Shown piece by piece: positions 54,355 to 63,037 of a DNA stretch of 64,000 nucleotides. A model generated the notes under the pieces. The model was given only the letters and a program-made list of their open reading frames with translations, was not told the DNA's origin and did no database searches. This stretch comes from an uncultured Aquimarina sp. Its GTDB lineage: Bacteria > Bacteroidota > Bacteroidia > Flavobacteriales > Flavobacteriaceae. Each line of letters opens with the position of its first letter. Within the stretch, counting starts at the first letter, position 1. Position numbers and translations under genes: made by a program. The DNA lies in NCBI RefSeq assembly GCF_947500065.1, contig NZ_CANMQT010000008.1, positions 62,001-126,000 of the forward strand. The letters run 5' to 3'.

Positions 54355-56949
54355 ATGAAATCAATTTTTTTCTCTTTTTTTATACTTATCTATTTCAGCT
54401 CTTTTTCTCAAAAAACAGTAAAACCTGAATATGAAAACACATCTTTAGATACTATCCTAAAGGTGCTGGAGAAATCTTATAACATTAAGTTTTCTTTTAA
54501 TCCAGATATTATCAAAGATGAAAAGATTACCATTTTAGAGAAAGGTTCGTTAGAGAAAATTTTACAAAAAATACAATCTCAAACTTTAGTTCTTTTTGAA
54601 AAGGTCAATGATCGGTACTATGTTATTAGAAAAAAAAGGAAAAAAGGCAGAATCCCTATTTGTGGATATTTACTTGATAGTGTTACTAAAAAACCCTTAC
54701 CTGAAGCTTTTGTAAGTAACAAAAATCAATCTAAATCTGTTATTTCAGATATTAATGGTTATTTCCAATTGTTCTTATCTGAACCTAATGATACTATTGA
54801 TATTCGATTTTTAGGGTATAAAAACAAGCAATTTATTGCTAAGCAATTAGAAAGCACTGATTGTGCTAAAATATTGTTATCCGAAGATGATTTTCAATTA
54901 GGGGAAGTTGTCATAACAGAATATGTCACCTCTGGAATATCAAGACAAGGAGCAAGTAGTGCAATAAATATTGATCCAAGTAAATTAGGAATCTTACCAA
55001 GATTAGTAGAACCAGATGTATTGCAAACTTTACAGTTTTTGCCTGGCGTACAGAGTCCTACAGAAACTGCTTCAGCGCTTCATATTAGAGGAGGAACTCC
55101 AGATCATAATTTGATTTTATGGGATGGAATAAAAATGTATAGTACTGGACACTTTTTTGATTTATTATCCATTTTCAATCCTTATATAACTGAAAATATT
55201 AAGCTTTTTAGAAGCAGTACAGAAGCTAAATACGGAAATAGAATTTCTGGAGTAGTAGATATAGAATCAAAAAATGAAATCCCAAAAGATTTTGGTTTTG
55301 GTATTGGTTTTAATATGACTAGTGCTGACGCTTACATAGAAGTTCCTGTAAATAAAGATCTTGGTTTTATAATATCTGGTAGAAGAGCGTTTACAGATTT
55401 TATAGAAACCGCTACTTTCCGCAGTTATTCGGAACGAGCTTTTCAGAGTATTCGATTTTTTGTAGATAATCAAAAATTAGATCAAGAAACGGTAGAAAAT
55501 GAAAACGTATTTTATTTTACAGATCTTACCGTAAAAGCAATTTTAGATATATCTGAAAATGAAAAATTTACAATCAGCTCTATTTTTACTAACAATGATT
55601 TAGATTACATACTTAACATTAAAAACATCCAAGGTTTTAGCGAGCCTTTTGACGAAAATCAAATCGACAACTTAAAGTTTGTAAACCAAGGAGTTAATAT
55701 GAAATGGGATAAAAATTGGAATACTGATTTCTCTCTTTCAGCAAATGTTTATTTTTCTAATTATGATTTTGATTATAATGGGGTTAGAGAATCTAGAGCA
55801 ACTAGCGATGGTTTTTTATTCTTTCAAAACAATATTGTAGAAAAAAATGTAATCAGAGACACTGGTTCTTCTCTACATGCGAATTGGAAAATAAACTCTA
55901 AAAATAGCTTTGTGTCTGGCTATGATTTTTCGACAAACGATGTATCATATAATGCCGATTACTCTGCTAGTCGCTTTACCTTTGACGAAAGTAACAGTAA
56001 TATTACTCACGCTGTATTTGGAGAATATAAATTTAATTCCAATGAAAAAATTAAGATCAGTGCTGGGATTAGGGGCAATTATTTCTCAGTTCTTGATAAA
56101 GCATACTGGGAACCTAGAATCAACGTAGAAATAACTTTATTTAAGGATATAATATCCAAGATATCTGCAGAAAGAAAAAACCAAGTAATTAGTCAGATAT
56201 CGAATTATCTTCCTAATGATTTTAATCTGGATAATCAGATTTGGTTATTGGCAGATTCAGAATTCGTTTCTATGCTTAGTAGCGATCAGTTTTCTGGTGG
56301 TTTTTCTATTAATAAGAATGACTGGTATATTGATATCGAAGGATATTATAAATCCACTAGTGGATTGACTTCATTTGCTAACGGCTTTAATGGTGTTCTA
56401 GATTTGGAAACTGGAGAAAGTGAAGTTTTTGGTTTAGATGTATTAATAAAAAAAAGAATAAACAATTACAGAACCTGGATCGGATATTCACTCACCGACC
56501 AAGATTTTAAATTCGAAGGTGTCAATGAAGGGGAATATTTTCCAGGTAATTTTGATATTAGTCATTATTTATCCTGGATTCATAGCTATCAATGGAATAA
56601 TTTTGAATTTTCATTAGGATGGAATATCAGAACCGGAAGGCCTTTTACTCCAGCACAAGGTATTACTGAAACAGACAACCTTCTTTTTATAGATTATGGT
56701 GAAGTTAACAGTGAACGTTTAGACACTTATCACCGACTAGATTTTTCCGCTTCTTATAAGTTTAATTTTTCAAAAAGCGATACCTGGCGTAGTAAAATAG
56801 GGTTCTCTCTATTTAACTTATACGATCGTAAAAACATTTTAAACCGAACCTATAACATTAGATTTGACAATAACGATTATTTATTACAAGAAGTAAATAC
56901 TTTTTCTTCTGGCATAACCCCCAATGTGTCCTTTAGAATTGATTTTTAA
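54355..56949 (+). CDS. TonB-dependent receptor with STN domain (second triplet)
   Basis: The protein has 864 aa: signal peptide (1-19), STN domain (~20-95; KPEYENTSLDTILKVLEKSY), carboxypeptidase-regulatory-like domain (~100-180), plug (ALHIRGGTPDHNLILWDGI). The barrel ends FRIDF. It aligns along its length with the receptor at 42988-45663, so the two triplets are an old duplication. No SusD neighbour is present. It converges on the YceI-like gene with an 11-bp gap. Confidence 0.9.
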   Translation: MKSIFFSFFILIYFSSFSQKTVKPEYENTSLDTILKVLEKSYNIKFSFNPDIIKDEKITILEKGSLEKILQKIQSQTLVLFEKVNDRYYVIRKKRKKGRIPICGYLLDSVTKKPLPEAFVSNKNQSKSVISDINGYFQLFLSEPNDTIDIRFLGYKNKQFIAKQLESTDCAKILLSEDDFQLGEVVITEYVTSGISRQGASSAINIDPSKLGILPRLVEPDVLQTLQFLPGVQSPTETASALHIRGGTPDHNLILWDGIKMYSTGHFFDLLSIFNPYITENIKLFRSSTEAKYGNRISGVVDIESKNEIPKDFGFGIGFNMTSADAYIEVPVNKDLGFIISGRRAFTDFIETATFRSYSERAFQSIRFFVDNQKLDQETVENENVFYFTDLTVKAILDISENEKFTISSIFTNNDLDYILNIKNIQGFSEPFDENQIDNLKFVNQGVNMKWDKNWNTDFSLSANVYFSNYDFDYNGVRESRATSDGFLFFQNNIVEKNVIRDTGSSLHANWKINSKNSFVSGYDFSTNDVSYNADYSASRFTFDESNSNITHAVFGEYKFNSNEKIKISAGIRGNYFSVLDKAYWEPRINVEITLFKDIISKISAERKNQVISQISNYLPNDFNLDNQIWLLADSEFVSMLSSDQFSGGFSINKNDWYIDIEGYYKSTSGLTSFANGFNGVLDLETGESEVFGLDVLIKKRINNYRTWIGYSLTDQDFKFEGVNEGEYFPGNFDISHYLSWIHSYQWNNFEFSLGWNIRTGRPFTPAQGITETDNLLFIDYGEVNSERLDTYHRLDFSASYKFNFSKSDTWRSKIGFSLFNLYDRKNILNRTYNIRFDNNDYLLQEVNTFSSGITPNVSFRIDF

Positions 56950-56960
56950 CCTTATCTGAC

Positions 56961-57560
56961 CTATTTCCTATAGGCTAGTGATCTTATTTTAATTTTCACT
57001 TTATTATCAATAAAAAAAGACCCGTTATCCATTTTTTTATTGAATTTTATTCCATAATCAGATCTATCAATTTCAAAATCTGCTTTTATACCTAAAGTCA
57101 TTTTTTTAGTTGGATCCATAAAAGGTCCCAATATTTTTACTGGAAACTCAACCACTTTTGTAACACCCTTAATCGTGAAATTCCCAACCATGATGTATTC
57201 TCCATTATCATTTATTGCAACTTGGGTTGATATGAATTTAATCTCAGGATAATTCTCTGTATCTAACCACATTCCCCCTTTAAGATGCCTATCTCGTGTT
57301 TCATGATTCGTATCGATACTACTTGCATTTATAGTTATCTCAACTTTTAATGTTGTAAAATCTTCATTATCTAGGGTCATATTCCCTGTAAATTCGTTAA
57401 ACCTACCTGAAACCTCTCCCACCATAAAACGCTCCACATCAAAACCAATAAAAGTATGCCCTGAATCTAATATGTATTGATTTTTTATTGATGTAAAACT
57501 TAGATGTACCGTAGAAATCACTAAAAGTATTGCCGTAATTAAAAAAAACTTTGCTTTCAT
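56961..57560 (-). CDS. YceI-like periplasmic lipid-binding protein
   Basis: The protein has 199 aa with an N-terminal signal peptide. The body has the YceI lipocalin-like pattern: YILDSGHTFIGFDVERF, VSGRFNEFTGNMTLD, HLKGGMWLDTENYPEIKF, ITIKGVTKVVEFPV (written NFTIKGVTKVVEF in the protein), IDRSDYGIKFN. Members bind polyisoprenoid-type lipids in the periplasm. The AraC-type regulator 57661-58788 lies 100 bp upstream on the same strand and may control it; an inverted repeat (57572-57594) lies just before its start. Confidence 0.9.
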   Translation of the reverse strand: MKAKFFLITAILLVISTVHLSFTSIKNQYILDSGHTFIGFDVERFMVGEVSGRFNEFTGNMTLDNEDFTTLKVEITINASSIDTNHETRDRHLKGGMWLDTENYPEIKFISTQVAINDNGEYIMVGNFTIKGVTKVVEFPVKILGPFMDPTKKMTLGIKADFEIDRSDYGIKFNKKMDNGSFFIDNKVKIKIRSLAYRK

Positions 57561-57571
57561 AAATATTTGGA

Positions 57572-57594
57572 TTTAATATTAAACCTCAATATTA
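57572..57594. promoter_or_regulatory. Inverted repeat before the YceI-like gene
   Basis: TTAATATT and AATATTAA are separated by 7 nt, 12 bp upstream of the ATG. A possible operator, but AT-rich palindromes arise easily here. Confidence 0.3.
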
Positions 57595-57660
57595 AGAACT
57601 AAGTTTATCCTTTTCGACAATCTTTATAAAAGTTGCCAAATTAAATCAGTGAATTAAAAA

Positions 57661-58788
57661 TTAAGCAATTTCTTTTCTAAATGATGATGGTGTCTTTTTC
57701 TCAAATTTTTTAAAGGCATTAACAAAAGATGTTTTGTTATTAAAACCAGCATCAAAAGCTACCTGAAGTAATGTTATTTTAGGCTCAGAAATGATGAGTC
57801 TTTTTGCCTCTTCTACTCGATATTGGTTGATAAAATCAAAAAACGAACATTTAAAACTTTGATTGATGATTTGGGACATAGAGTGACTACTAACATCCAC
57901 TATACGGGCAAGATCTTTTAACCTTAAATCATTTTTTAAATATGGTTCATCAGTAGACATCACAACCTTTAATCTCTCTGAGTAAATTTTAATTTCATGT
58001 ATACTTAAAGTAGAGCTATGATACTTTTTTGCTTTTTCACCTATTGATAACCATTGGATTCCAGATAAATAATAACCAATCGAATAGATAAAAAACCCCA
58101 TTGGCAGGACATAAATATAATCTAGATATCTTCTATAAAAATCCGATACAAAAAGAATATATAGGTATGAAGAAGCTAGCACCAAAATTGAAATCAAAAG
58201 AATATTAAATAGTTTAAGCCAAATTACATTCCCTAGATCAGAATATTCGGATTTAAGGTTTTTGGCGTATGTGTTGGTCGTTTTTATATTATATATAAGA
58301 TAACACCCAAAATGTACGAACTGCACAAAAAAGACAACCGAATAGAGATATTCGAAAGGTGTTACTATTTTCTTTCTATGATCAAAGACTGCTAACATTC
58401 CATAAGTTATTTGTCTTATGCTTAATGATTCATTACTAGCAACAGGGATAACAAGGCAAAAAACAACGAATGGTATAAAATGTAATACATGTTTTATAGC
58501 AAACTTCCATTCTGAATCTGTTATCGTTTTAAAATAAAAAAAGGTCAAAGGGCCTAATAAAAACCACGATCCATAGCGGGTGCCATAAAAAACACTAAAA
58601 CCAACATTGTAGGTATTTCTTATAGCAAGAAACTCTCCCAGAAACCATATAAGCAAAAGTATAATAGAAAATAGGTATACATTTTCTTTTTTCGACTTTC
58701 TGGATGGAGACACCAACAACACTGTAAGAAAGAAAAACCCTTGAAAAATGACAATTAGTATTAGTATTGACCAGAGATCTAAATTCAT
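57661..58788 (-). CDS. Membrane-bound AraC-family transcription regulator
   Basis: The protein has 375 aa. The N-terminal ~235 residues contain about seven hydrophobic spans (WSILILIVIFQGFFFLTVLL first). The C-terminal ~100 residues are a double-HTH AraC domain (LRLKDLARIVDVSSHSMSQI, EAKRLIISEPKITLLQVAFD, FNNKTSFVNAFKKFEKKTPS). This 7TM-AraC form is frequent in Bacteroidota and probably reads a membrane or periplasmic cue. The likely local target is the YceI-like gene downstream. Confidence 0.88.
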   Translation of the reverse strand: MNLDLWSILILIVIFQGFFFLTVLLVSPSRKSKKENVYLFSIILLLIWFLGEFLAIRNTYNVGFSVFYGTRYGSWFLLGPLTFFYFKTITDSEWKFAIKHVLHFIPFVVFCLVIPVASNESLSIRQITYGMLAVFDHRKKIVTPFEYLYSVVFFVQFVHFGCYLIYNIKTTNTYAKNLKSEYSDLGNVIWLKLFNILLISILVLASSYLYILFVSDFYRRYLDYIYVLPMGFFIYSIGYYLSGIQWLSIGEKAKKYHSSTLSIHEIKIYSERLKVVMSTDEPYLKNDLRLKDLARIVDVSSHSMSQIINQSFKCSFFDFINQYRVEEAKRLIISEPKITLLQVAFDAGFNNKTSFVNAFKKFEKKTPSSFRKEIA

Positions 58789-58850
58789 ATGTTATAAACT
58801 TATGAATTCTTAAGGAGAAAAGAGTTGCTAACCATTTTATTTAGATATAA

Positions 58851-58881
58851 AAAAAGCCATCCCAAATTTCGAGATGGCTTT
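58851..58881 (-). terminator. Terminator of the 58921-59793 gene
   Basis: On the minus strand AAAGCCATC pairs with GATGGCTTT and is followed by a T-run. Confidence 0.75.
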
Positions 58882-58920
58882 ATAAAAAGTTCAAAGCTTA
58901 TATTATAATCTAATTAAATA

Positions 58921-59793
58921 TTAATATAGAAATTCTAAAGCTACTATATCAATGCTACTAAATTCTCCATCTTCACTACCGTCAAAACAAGAGATCATTA
59001 AAGAACCTGAATCTAAACCAGCCTGTCCCCATCGGTTAGCTGTTGGAGTACCAGGAATATTGATTGCACCAATACTACCAGCAGTTCCTTCATTACTATT
59101 ATCACATCTTCTACGTGCATAATCAGTATGTCTAAAACCAAGTGCGTGACCTATTTCGTGCCCGATTACATGCTCATTAACATTATTAACGTTACTACCA
59201 CCAAAAGTACCAGTTCCGTTTAGAATCTGGATAAACTTTCCAGGTCTTCCACCACTTGGGAATTCTGCTTGTCCTCCAGCTCCACTACCGTTGTTATTAT
59301 ACACAACCATATCAGCAGCTTGGAAATTTGTTCCAAAAGTTAATCTAAAGTTTAATGTAGTACTAAGTCTGTTATAGTTATTTACAGCCCATTGTAAACC
59401 AGTCTGCATATTACTAGTTAACGCATTACCAGATCCTGTATATCCTAAGATATCAATTGTTCTGTTAGAACCTGTTACCAAATTATTAGTTCTGTATTGT
59501 TTGTTAACACCATCAGGTGCATCACCCAATTCCATATTACCAGCTAAAAGTTCAGCCTTATTTAAGTCTATATCCCCAGCACGAACAACATCGTAACTAG
59601 AACCGTCAAAATGCTTAACAGTAGTTTCAAAAGCATTAAGTGGATTTACCCCTGCTCTTAATAGAGCATCCTGAAGATTTTTATTAAGTTCTAAAGATTC
59701 TGGTTGTACTTCGCTAGTGATTTCGTCTTTTTGGCAAGATGTTACTACACCAGCTACCATAGCGCAAAGCGCTAAAAATTTTAATTTTTTCAT
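58921..59793 (-). CDS. HEIGH-type (M57-like) zinc metalloprotease lipoprotein, copy 1
   Basis: The protein has 290 aa. Lipobox VAGVVTSC gives an acylated Cys20. The C-terminal half carries VIGHEIGHALGFRHTD: metzincin-type HExxHxxGxxH with His212, Glu213, His216 and His222. The end is SGSLMISCFDGSEDGEFSS. This matches what I recall of dual-action HEIGH metallopeptidases (M57-like). Expected to sit on the membrane or cell surface; substrate unknown. It is a tandem paralogue of 60174-61031 with very similar UTRs and its own terminator. The 5' leader has a hairpin (59820-59850). Confidence 0.88.
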   Translation of the reverse strand: MKKLKFLALCAMVAGVVTSCQKDEITSEVQPESLELNKNLQDALLRAGVNPLNAFETTVKHFDGSSYDVVRAGDIDLNKAELLAGNMELGDAPDGVNKQYRTNNLVTGSNRTIDILGYTGSGNALTSNMQTGLQWAVNNYNRLSTTLNFRLTFGTNFQAADMVVYNNNGSGAGGQAEFPSGGRPGKFIQILNGTGTFGGSNVNNVNEHVIGHEIGHALGFRHTDYARRRCDNSNEGTAGSIGAINIPGTPTANRWGQAGLDSGSLMISCFDGSEDGEFSSIDIVALEFLY

Positions 59794-60173
59794 TTAAATT
59801 GTTGAGTTTGTGTATTTAATACAGAATGGATTTAAAAAATCTATTCTGTACGCAAATGTTTTATTAAAGCTTTGAACTTTTTTAAAAATTTTGCGATACG
59901 CAATATATACATTTATTTCAATGAATCATCAAAAATCTTGAATTATTTATTAAATATATAGCGAAACCGTAAACTTAATTCAACAAAGCTTCAAAAATTA
60001 ATGCGAAAAATGCAGTTTCAATATTTTCAAAAACACCTTACATAAACACCTTATAATGAAATATTTAATCAATTCTTGTAAGAAAAAAACCACCTCGAAA
60101 ATTTATCGAGATGGTTTCATAAAAAGTTCAAAGCTTTTTTTATAATTTAATTTTAAGATAGCTATACTTAGTT
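59794..60173. other. 380-bp gap between the two HEIGH protease genes
   Basis: It holds the 5' leader of copy 1 with hairpin TACAGAAT/ATTCTGTA (59820-59850) and the 16-bp repeat (59867-59882). Beyond that lie an AT-rich stretch without gene signals, the terminator of copy 2 (60083-60117) and its 3' UTR repeat. Confidence 0.6.
60083..60117 (-). terminator. Terminator of the 60174-61031 gene
   Basis: On the minus strand AACCATCTCGA pairs with TCGAGGTGGTT (one G-U), followed by TTTTTTT. Confidence 0.8.
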
Positions 60174-61031
60174 TTAGTATAGGAATTCTAAAGCTACAAT
60201 ATCGAAGTTACTAAATTCTCCATCCTCGCTTCCATCGAAACAAGAAATCATTAAAGAACCAGAATCTAAACCGCTTTGTCCCCATCGATTAGCAGATGGT
60301 GTTCCAGGAACATTAATTGCTCCAACACCTGCAGTACCTTCATTAGCTCCACCACATCTTCTACGTGCGTAGTCAGTGTGTCTGAAACCTACAGCGTGAC
60401 CAATTTCGTGACCGATTACGTGCTCATTAACATTATTACTTGCACTAGCCATACCACTAAGGATTTGGATAAACTTACCTGATCTTCCTCCACTAGGAAA
60501 TTCAGCTTGTCCACCTTGTCCACCTTGTCCATTGTCATATACTACCATATCAGCAGCCTGGAAGTTTGTTCCAAATGTCAATCTAAAGTTAAGTGTACTA
60601 TTGATTCTATTATAATTATTTACTGCCCACTGAAGACCTGTCTGCATTCTGCTAGAAAGTGCACAACACGAACCTGTATACCCTAAAATATCTATTGTTC
60701 TGTTACCAGAAGAAATTAAATTGTTGGTTCTATATTGCTTATTAGTGCCATCTTCAGCGATACCTAACTTGAATGCACCGTTTTCTAATTGATCTAATGC
60801 CATTCTGATATCTCCTGATACCACAAATTTATCAGAAGTTCCATCAAGCTTGTTGGTTATTGTTTCAATTGTTGCATCGATTGGACTAACTCCAGCATCC
60901 CACATTTTGTCTTGTAGGTCTTTACTTAATTCTAAAGAAACTGGTTGTTCATTTGTGATTTCGTCTTTTTGGCAAGATGTGATTACACCAGCCGCGATAG
61001 CGCAAAGCGCTAATAATTTGATTTTTTTCAT
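60174..61031 (-). CDS. HEIGH-type (M57-like) zinc metalloprotease lipoprotein, copy 2
   Basis: The protein has 285 aa. The lipobox is AAGVITSC (Cys20). Zinc motif HEIGHAVGFRH uses His208, Glu209, His212 and His218. It has the same layout and C-terminal SGSLMISCFDGSEDGEFSN as copy 1. The most variable part is residues 30-90, perhaps a propeptide-like region. A CC pair at GSCCALS is absent from copy 1 (GSGNALT). The gene is bracketed by the same complementary 16-bp UTR repeats. Confidence 0.88.
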   Translation of the reverse strand: MKKIKLLALCAIAAGVITSCQKDEITNEQPVSLELSKDLQDKMWDAGVSPIDATIETITNKLDGTSDKFVVSGDIRMALDQLENGAFKLGIAEDGTNKQYRTNNLISSGNRTIDILGYTGSCCALSSRMQTGLQWAVNNYNRINSTLNFRLTFGTNFQAADMVVYDNGQGGQGGQAEFPSGGRSGKFIQILSGMASASNNVNEHVIGHEIGHAVGFRHTDYARRRCGGANEGTAGVGAINVPGTPSANRWGQSGLDSGSLMISCFDGSEDGEFSNFDIVALEFLY

Positions 61032-61548
61032 TTTTAAAAAGTTGAGTTTGTGTAGTTACTATTAAACAAAATAAATCTACTACAGTATTTATTTTGATTG
61101 CAATTAATTTAGTAAAGCTTTGAACTTTTTTAAAATTTAAGCGGGTTGAAGATATGATATTTTTTTTTAAATATCCGTTAATTATTTAAGCAATTCACTG
61201 ATATTAGGCACTATACATGCATTAAGTTTAATAAATTAAACTAAAAACTAACAAAGTCATATCCTTAAATTACACAATAAAATCGATTAAATGCATTATA
61301 TTAATTATCATACATTTTACCTATTTAGCAAAAAATTATAGTAGTATCAAAGATGTTAAAGAAATGTAAAGCAATCTATTTTTTACACCTTATCGTAATC
61401 TTTTTCTTTCAAATCATAAATTTTTAACCAAACAATGTTAAAAAATTGCTAACAGATGTTTTGTTGTATTTTTTTCAAGAAAAGAACACATATAAACTTG
61501 ACCGAAGTCGAGTTTATATCTATCTATATGTTCTAATTCATATACTAA
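61032..61548. other. 517-bp AT-rich gap upstream of HEIGH copy 2
   Basis: It contains the 5' leader hairpin CAAAATAAAT/ATTTATTTTG (61067-61096), the 16-bp repeat (61115-61130) and the hairpin 61491-61518. The rest (61140-61490) is AT-rich with no gene I can support. Confidence 0.6.
61491..61518 (-). terminator. UUCG-tetraloop hairpin after the HEIGH relic
   Basis: On the minus strand TATAAACTCGAC-TTCG-GTCAAGTTTATA: a 12-bp stem (one G-U) closed by a stable C(UUCG)G loop. No long U-run follows. Confidence 0.5.
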
Positions 61549-61695
61549 TTAGTATAGGTAATTCAGTGCGGTTTTATCATTATTATTAAATTCTCCTGAA
61601 GCGCTATTACTAAAACACGCTAACATAATAGACGTAGCATCATATCCAGTTGGTGTTCCTGGTATATGGATAGCTCCAATATGATTTACTCCACT
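61549..61695 (-). pseudogene. C-terminal relic of a third HEIGH protease
   Basis: The last ~48 codons encode GAIHIPGTPTGYD ... SIMLACFSNSASGEFNNNDKTALNYLY. They align with the ends of 58921-59793 and 60174-61031 (GAINIPGTPTANR ... SLMISCFDGSEDGEF). The HEIGH catalytic part is absent. The frame upstream of about 61695 runs into the clpS terminator, so this is a truncated duplicate. Confidence 0.75.
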
Positions 61696-61712
61696 GAATT
61701 TTAATTTAAGGC

Positions 61713-61749
61713 AAAAAAAATCGCTCAACAAAATTTCTATTGAACGATT
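61713..61749 (-). terminator. clpS terminator
   Basis: On the minus strand AATCGTTCAA pairs with TTGAGCGATT (one G-U), followed by a T8 run; 21 bp beyond the clpS stop. Confidence 0.85.
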
Positions 61750-61769
61750 ATTCCTATGAATATTATTTA

Positions 61770-62045
61770 CTAAACGATTTCCGCGCTTAATCCGGCTTGA
61801 AGTAATTTAGAACACCTAGGAACTAATTCTTCGTAAACCCCTGTTTTTACTGTGCATTTGCCTTTATAATGCACTAACATTGCACATTGTTCTGCTTGCA
61901 CTGGTGTATGTTCACACGTATAGATCAAAGTTTCGATAACATGATCAAATGTATTGACATCATCATTATATAAAACAATTTCACTATTACTTTGCTCTAC
62001 TGTTTTTTCTAAAACTTCTTCTAAAACCTTTTCTTGAGTGCTCAT
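61770..62045 (-). CDS. clpS: ClpS, ATP-dependent Clp protease adaptor
   Basis: The start is ATG 62045 (91 aa); the TTG at 62063 lies inside a candidate -7 element and is less likely. Core motifs are VLYNDDVNTFDHVI, TCEHTPVQAEQCAMLVHYKG and GVYEELVPRCSKLLQAGLSAEI. ClpS delivers N-degron proteins to ClpA-type unfoldases in the cytoplasm. The gene follows prmA on the same strand with a 57-bp gap and has its own terminator. Confidence 0.93.
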   Translation of the reverse strand: MSTQEKVLEEVLEKTVEQSNSEIVLYNDDVNTFDHVIETLIYTCEHTPVQAEQCAMLVHYKGKCTVKTGVYEELVPRCSKLLQAGLSAEIV

Positions 62046-62060
62046 CTCATTAATTTTATA

Positions 62061-62068
62061 CAAATATA
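62061..62068 (-). promoter_or_regulatory. -7 element (TATATTTG) before clpS
   Basis: It matches TAnnTTTG on the minus strand, 15 bp before ATG 62045. No clear -33 box is seen. Supports the shorter ClpS start. Confidence 0.4.
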
Positions 62069-62102
62069 CTATATCAAAAAGAAAAATTAATCTTCTATCA
62101 CA

Positions 62103-62942
62103 TTATTTTAACTTGTAACAAGCTGCTATCCAATTATTTCGTTCATAACACTCTTGAAACATCAAATTATAAGTAGCACATTCTTTTGTAATCATCTCCA
62201 AATCTTCTTTATAGAACCCGCTAAGAAAAAGACTACCTCCATCGGTTAATGTGGCAGCGTATACAGAGATATCCTTTAGCAATATATTTCTATTAATATT
62301 TGCGATAACAACATCATATTGCTTATCTACTAATAATGACGATTCGCCTTCGTATGCAGTAATGTGTTTACAATTATTTCGTTCTACATTTTCAATTGTG
62401 TTCAGATAGCACCAGTTGTCTATATCTATAGCATCTATAGGTTTAGCTCCTTTCATTTCAGCCAAAATCGCTAAAATTCCTGTACCACACCCCATATCCA
62501 ATACCTTTTTACCTTCCACATCGTGTTTAAGCAAATGCTGAATCATCATATGAGTTGTTTCATGATGACCAGTACCAAAAGACATTTTTGGTTCTATTAC
62601 GATATCATAAGCTACATCTGGCTTTTCATGAAAAGGTGCTCTAACACTACACATATTATCTACCATAATAGGAGTAAAATTCTTCTCCCATTCTTTATTC
62701 CAGTTCACTTGTTCTATTTCCTCTGTGGTATACGTTATCTCGAATTCTTCTGAACTTAGAATATGGATATCATCTAATATACTTTTATTCCATTCTTCTT
62801 TCTGGATAAAAGCTTCCATTCCTTTTTCTGTTTCTACAAAACTTTCAAAACCTGCATATCCTAATTCTGCTATCAAAATTTCCGTTGCAGGTTGTAAAGG
62901 CTTTATCGTAAAATAATAGCCTATATATATAGGTGTTGTCAT
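62103..62942 (-). CDS. prmA: Ribosomal protein L11 methyltransferase
   Basis: The protein has 279 aa. The C-terminal half is a class I SAM methyltransferase: EPKMSFGTGHHETTHM, then VLDMGCGTGILAILAEMKGA, IDIDNWCYLN and VIANINRNILL. These are the PrmA signatures. It methylates lysines and the N-terminus of ribosomal protein L11. The N-terminal ~120 residues are the substrate-binding domain and are divergent, as usual in Bacteroidota. Confidence 0.93.
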   Translation of the reverse strand: MTTPIYIGYYFTIKPLQPATEILIAELGYAGFESFVETEKGMEAFIQKEEWNKSILDDIHILSSEEFEITYTTEEIEQVNWNKEWEKNFTPIMVDNMCSVRAPFHEKPDVAYDIVIEPKMSFGTGHHETTHMMIQHLLKHDVEGKKVLDMGCGTGILAILAEMKGAKPIDAIDIDNWCYLNTIENVERNNCKHITAYEGESSLLVDKQYDVVIANINRNILLKDISVYAATLTDGGSLFLSGFYKEDLEMITKECATYNLMFQECYERNNWIAACYKLK

Positions 62943-62961
62943 GTTTGTTCAAATTAGTGTG

Positions 62962-62969
62962 CAAAGTTA
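62962..62969 (-). promoter_or_regulatory. -7 element (TAACTTTG) before prmA
   Basis: It matches TAnnTTTG on the minus strand, about 19 bp upstream of the prmA ATG. The -33 box is not convincing. Confidence 0.4.
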
Positions 62970-62983
62970 CTCTTTTGACCAAT

Positions 62984-63012
62984 AAAAAAGGTATTCGCAA
63001 TAACGAATACCT
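62984..63012 (-). terminator. tpiA terminator
   Basis: A perfect 9-bp stem AGGTATTCG/CGAATACCT with a 6-nt loop and a T-run on the minus strand, 26 bp after the tpiA stop. Confidence 0.85.
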
Positions 63013-63037
63013 AATTATTTATTCTCTAAATTTCTAT

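Larger units (their letters stand above)
58884..61130. repeat. Four copies of a 16-bp UTR repeat flanking the HEIGH protease genes
   Basis: AAAAAGTTCAAAGCTT occurs at 58884-58899 and 60121-60136 (3' UTRs). Its exact reverse complement occurs at 59867-59882 and 61115-61130 (5' flanks). Each protease gene is thus bracketed by complementary 16-mers that could pair in the mRNA or act as binding sites. Confidence 0.75.
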
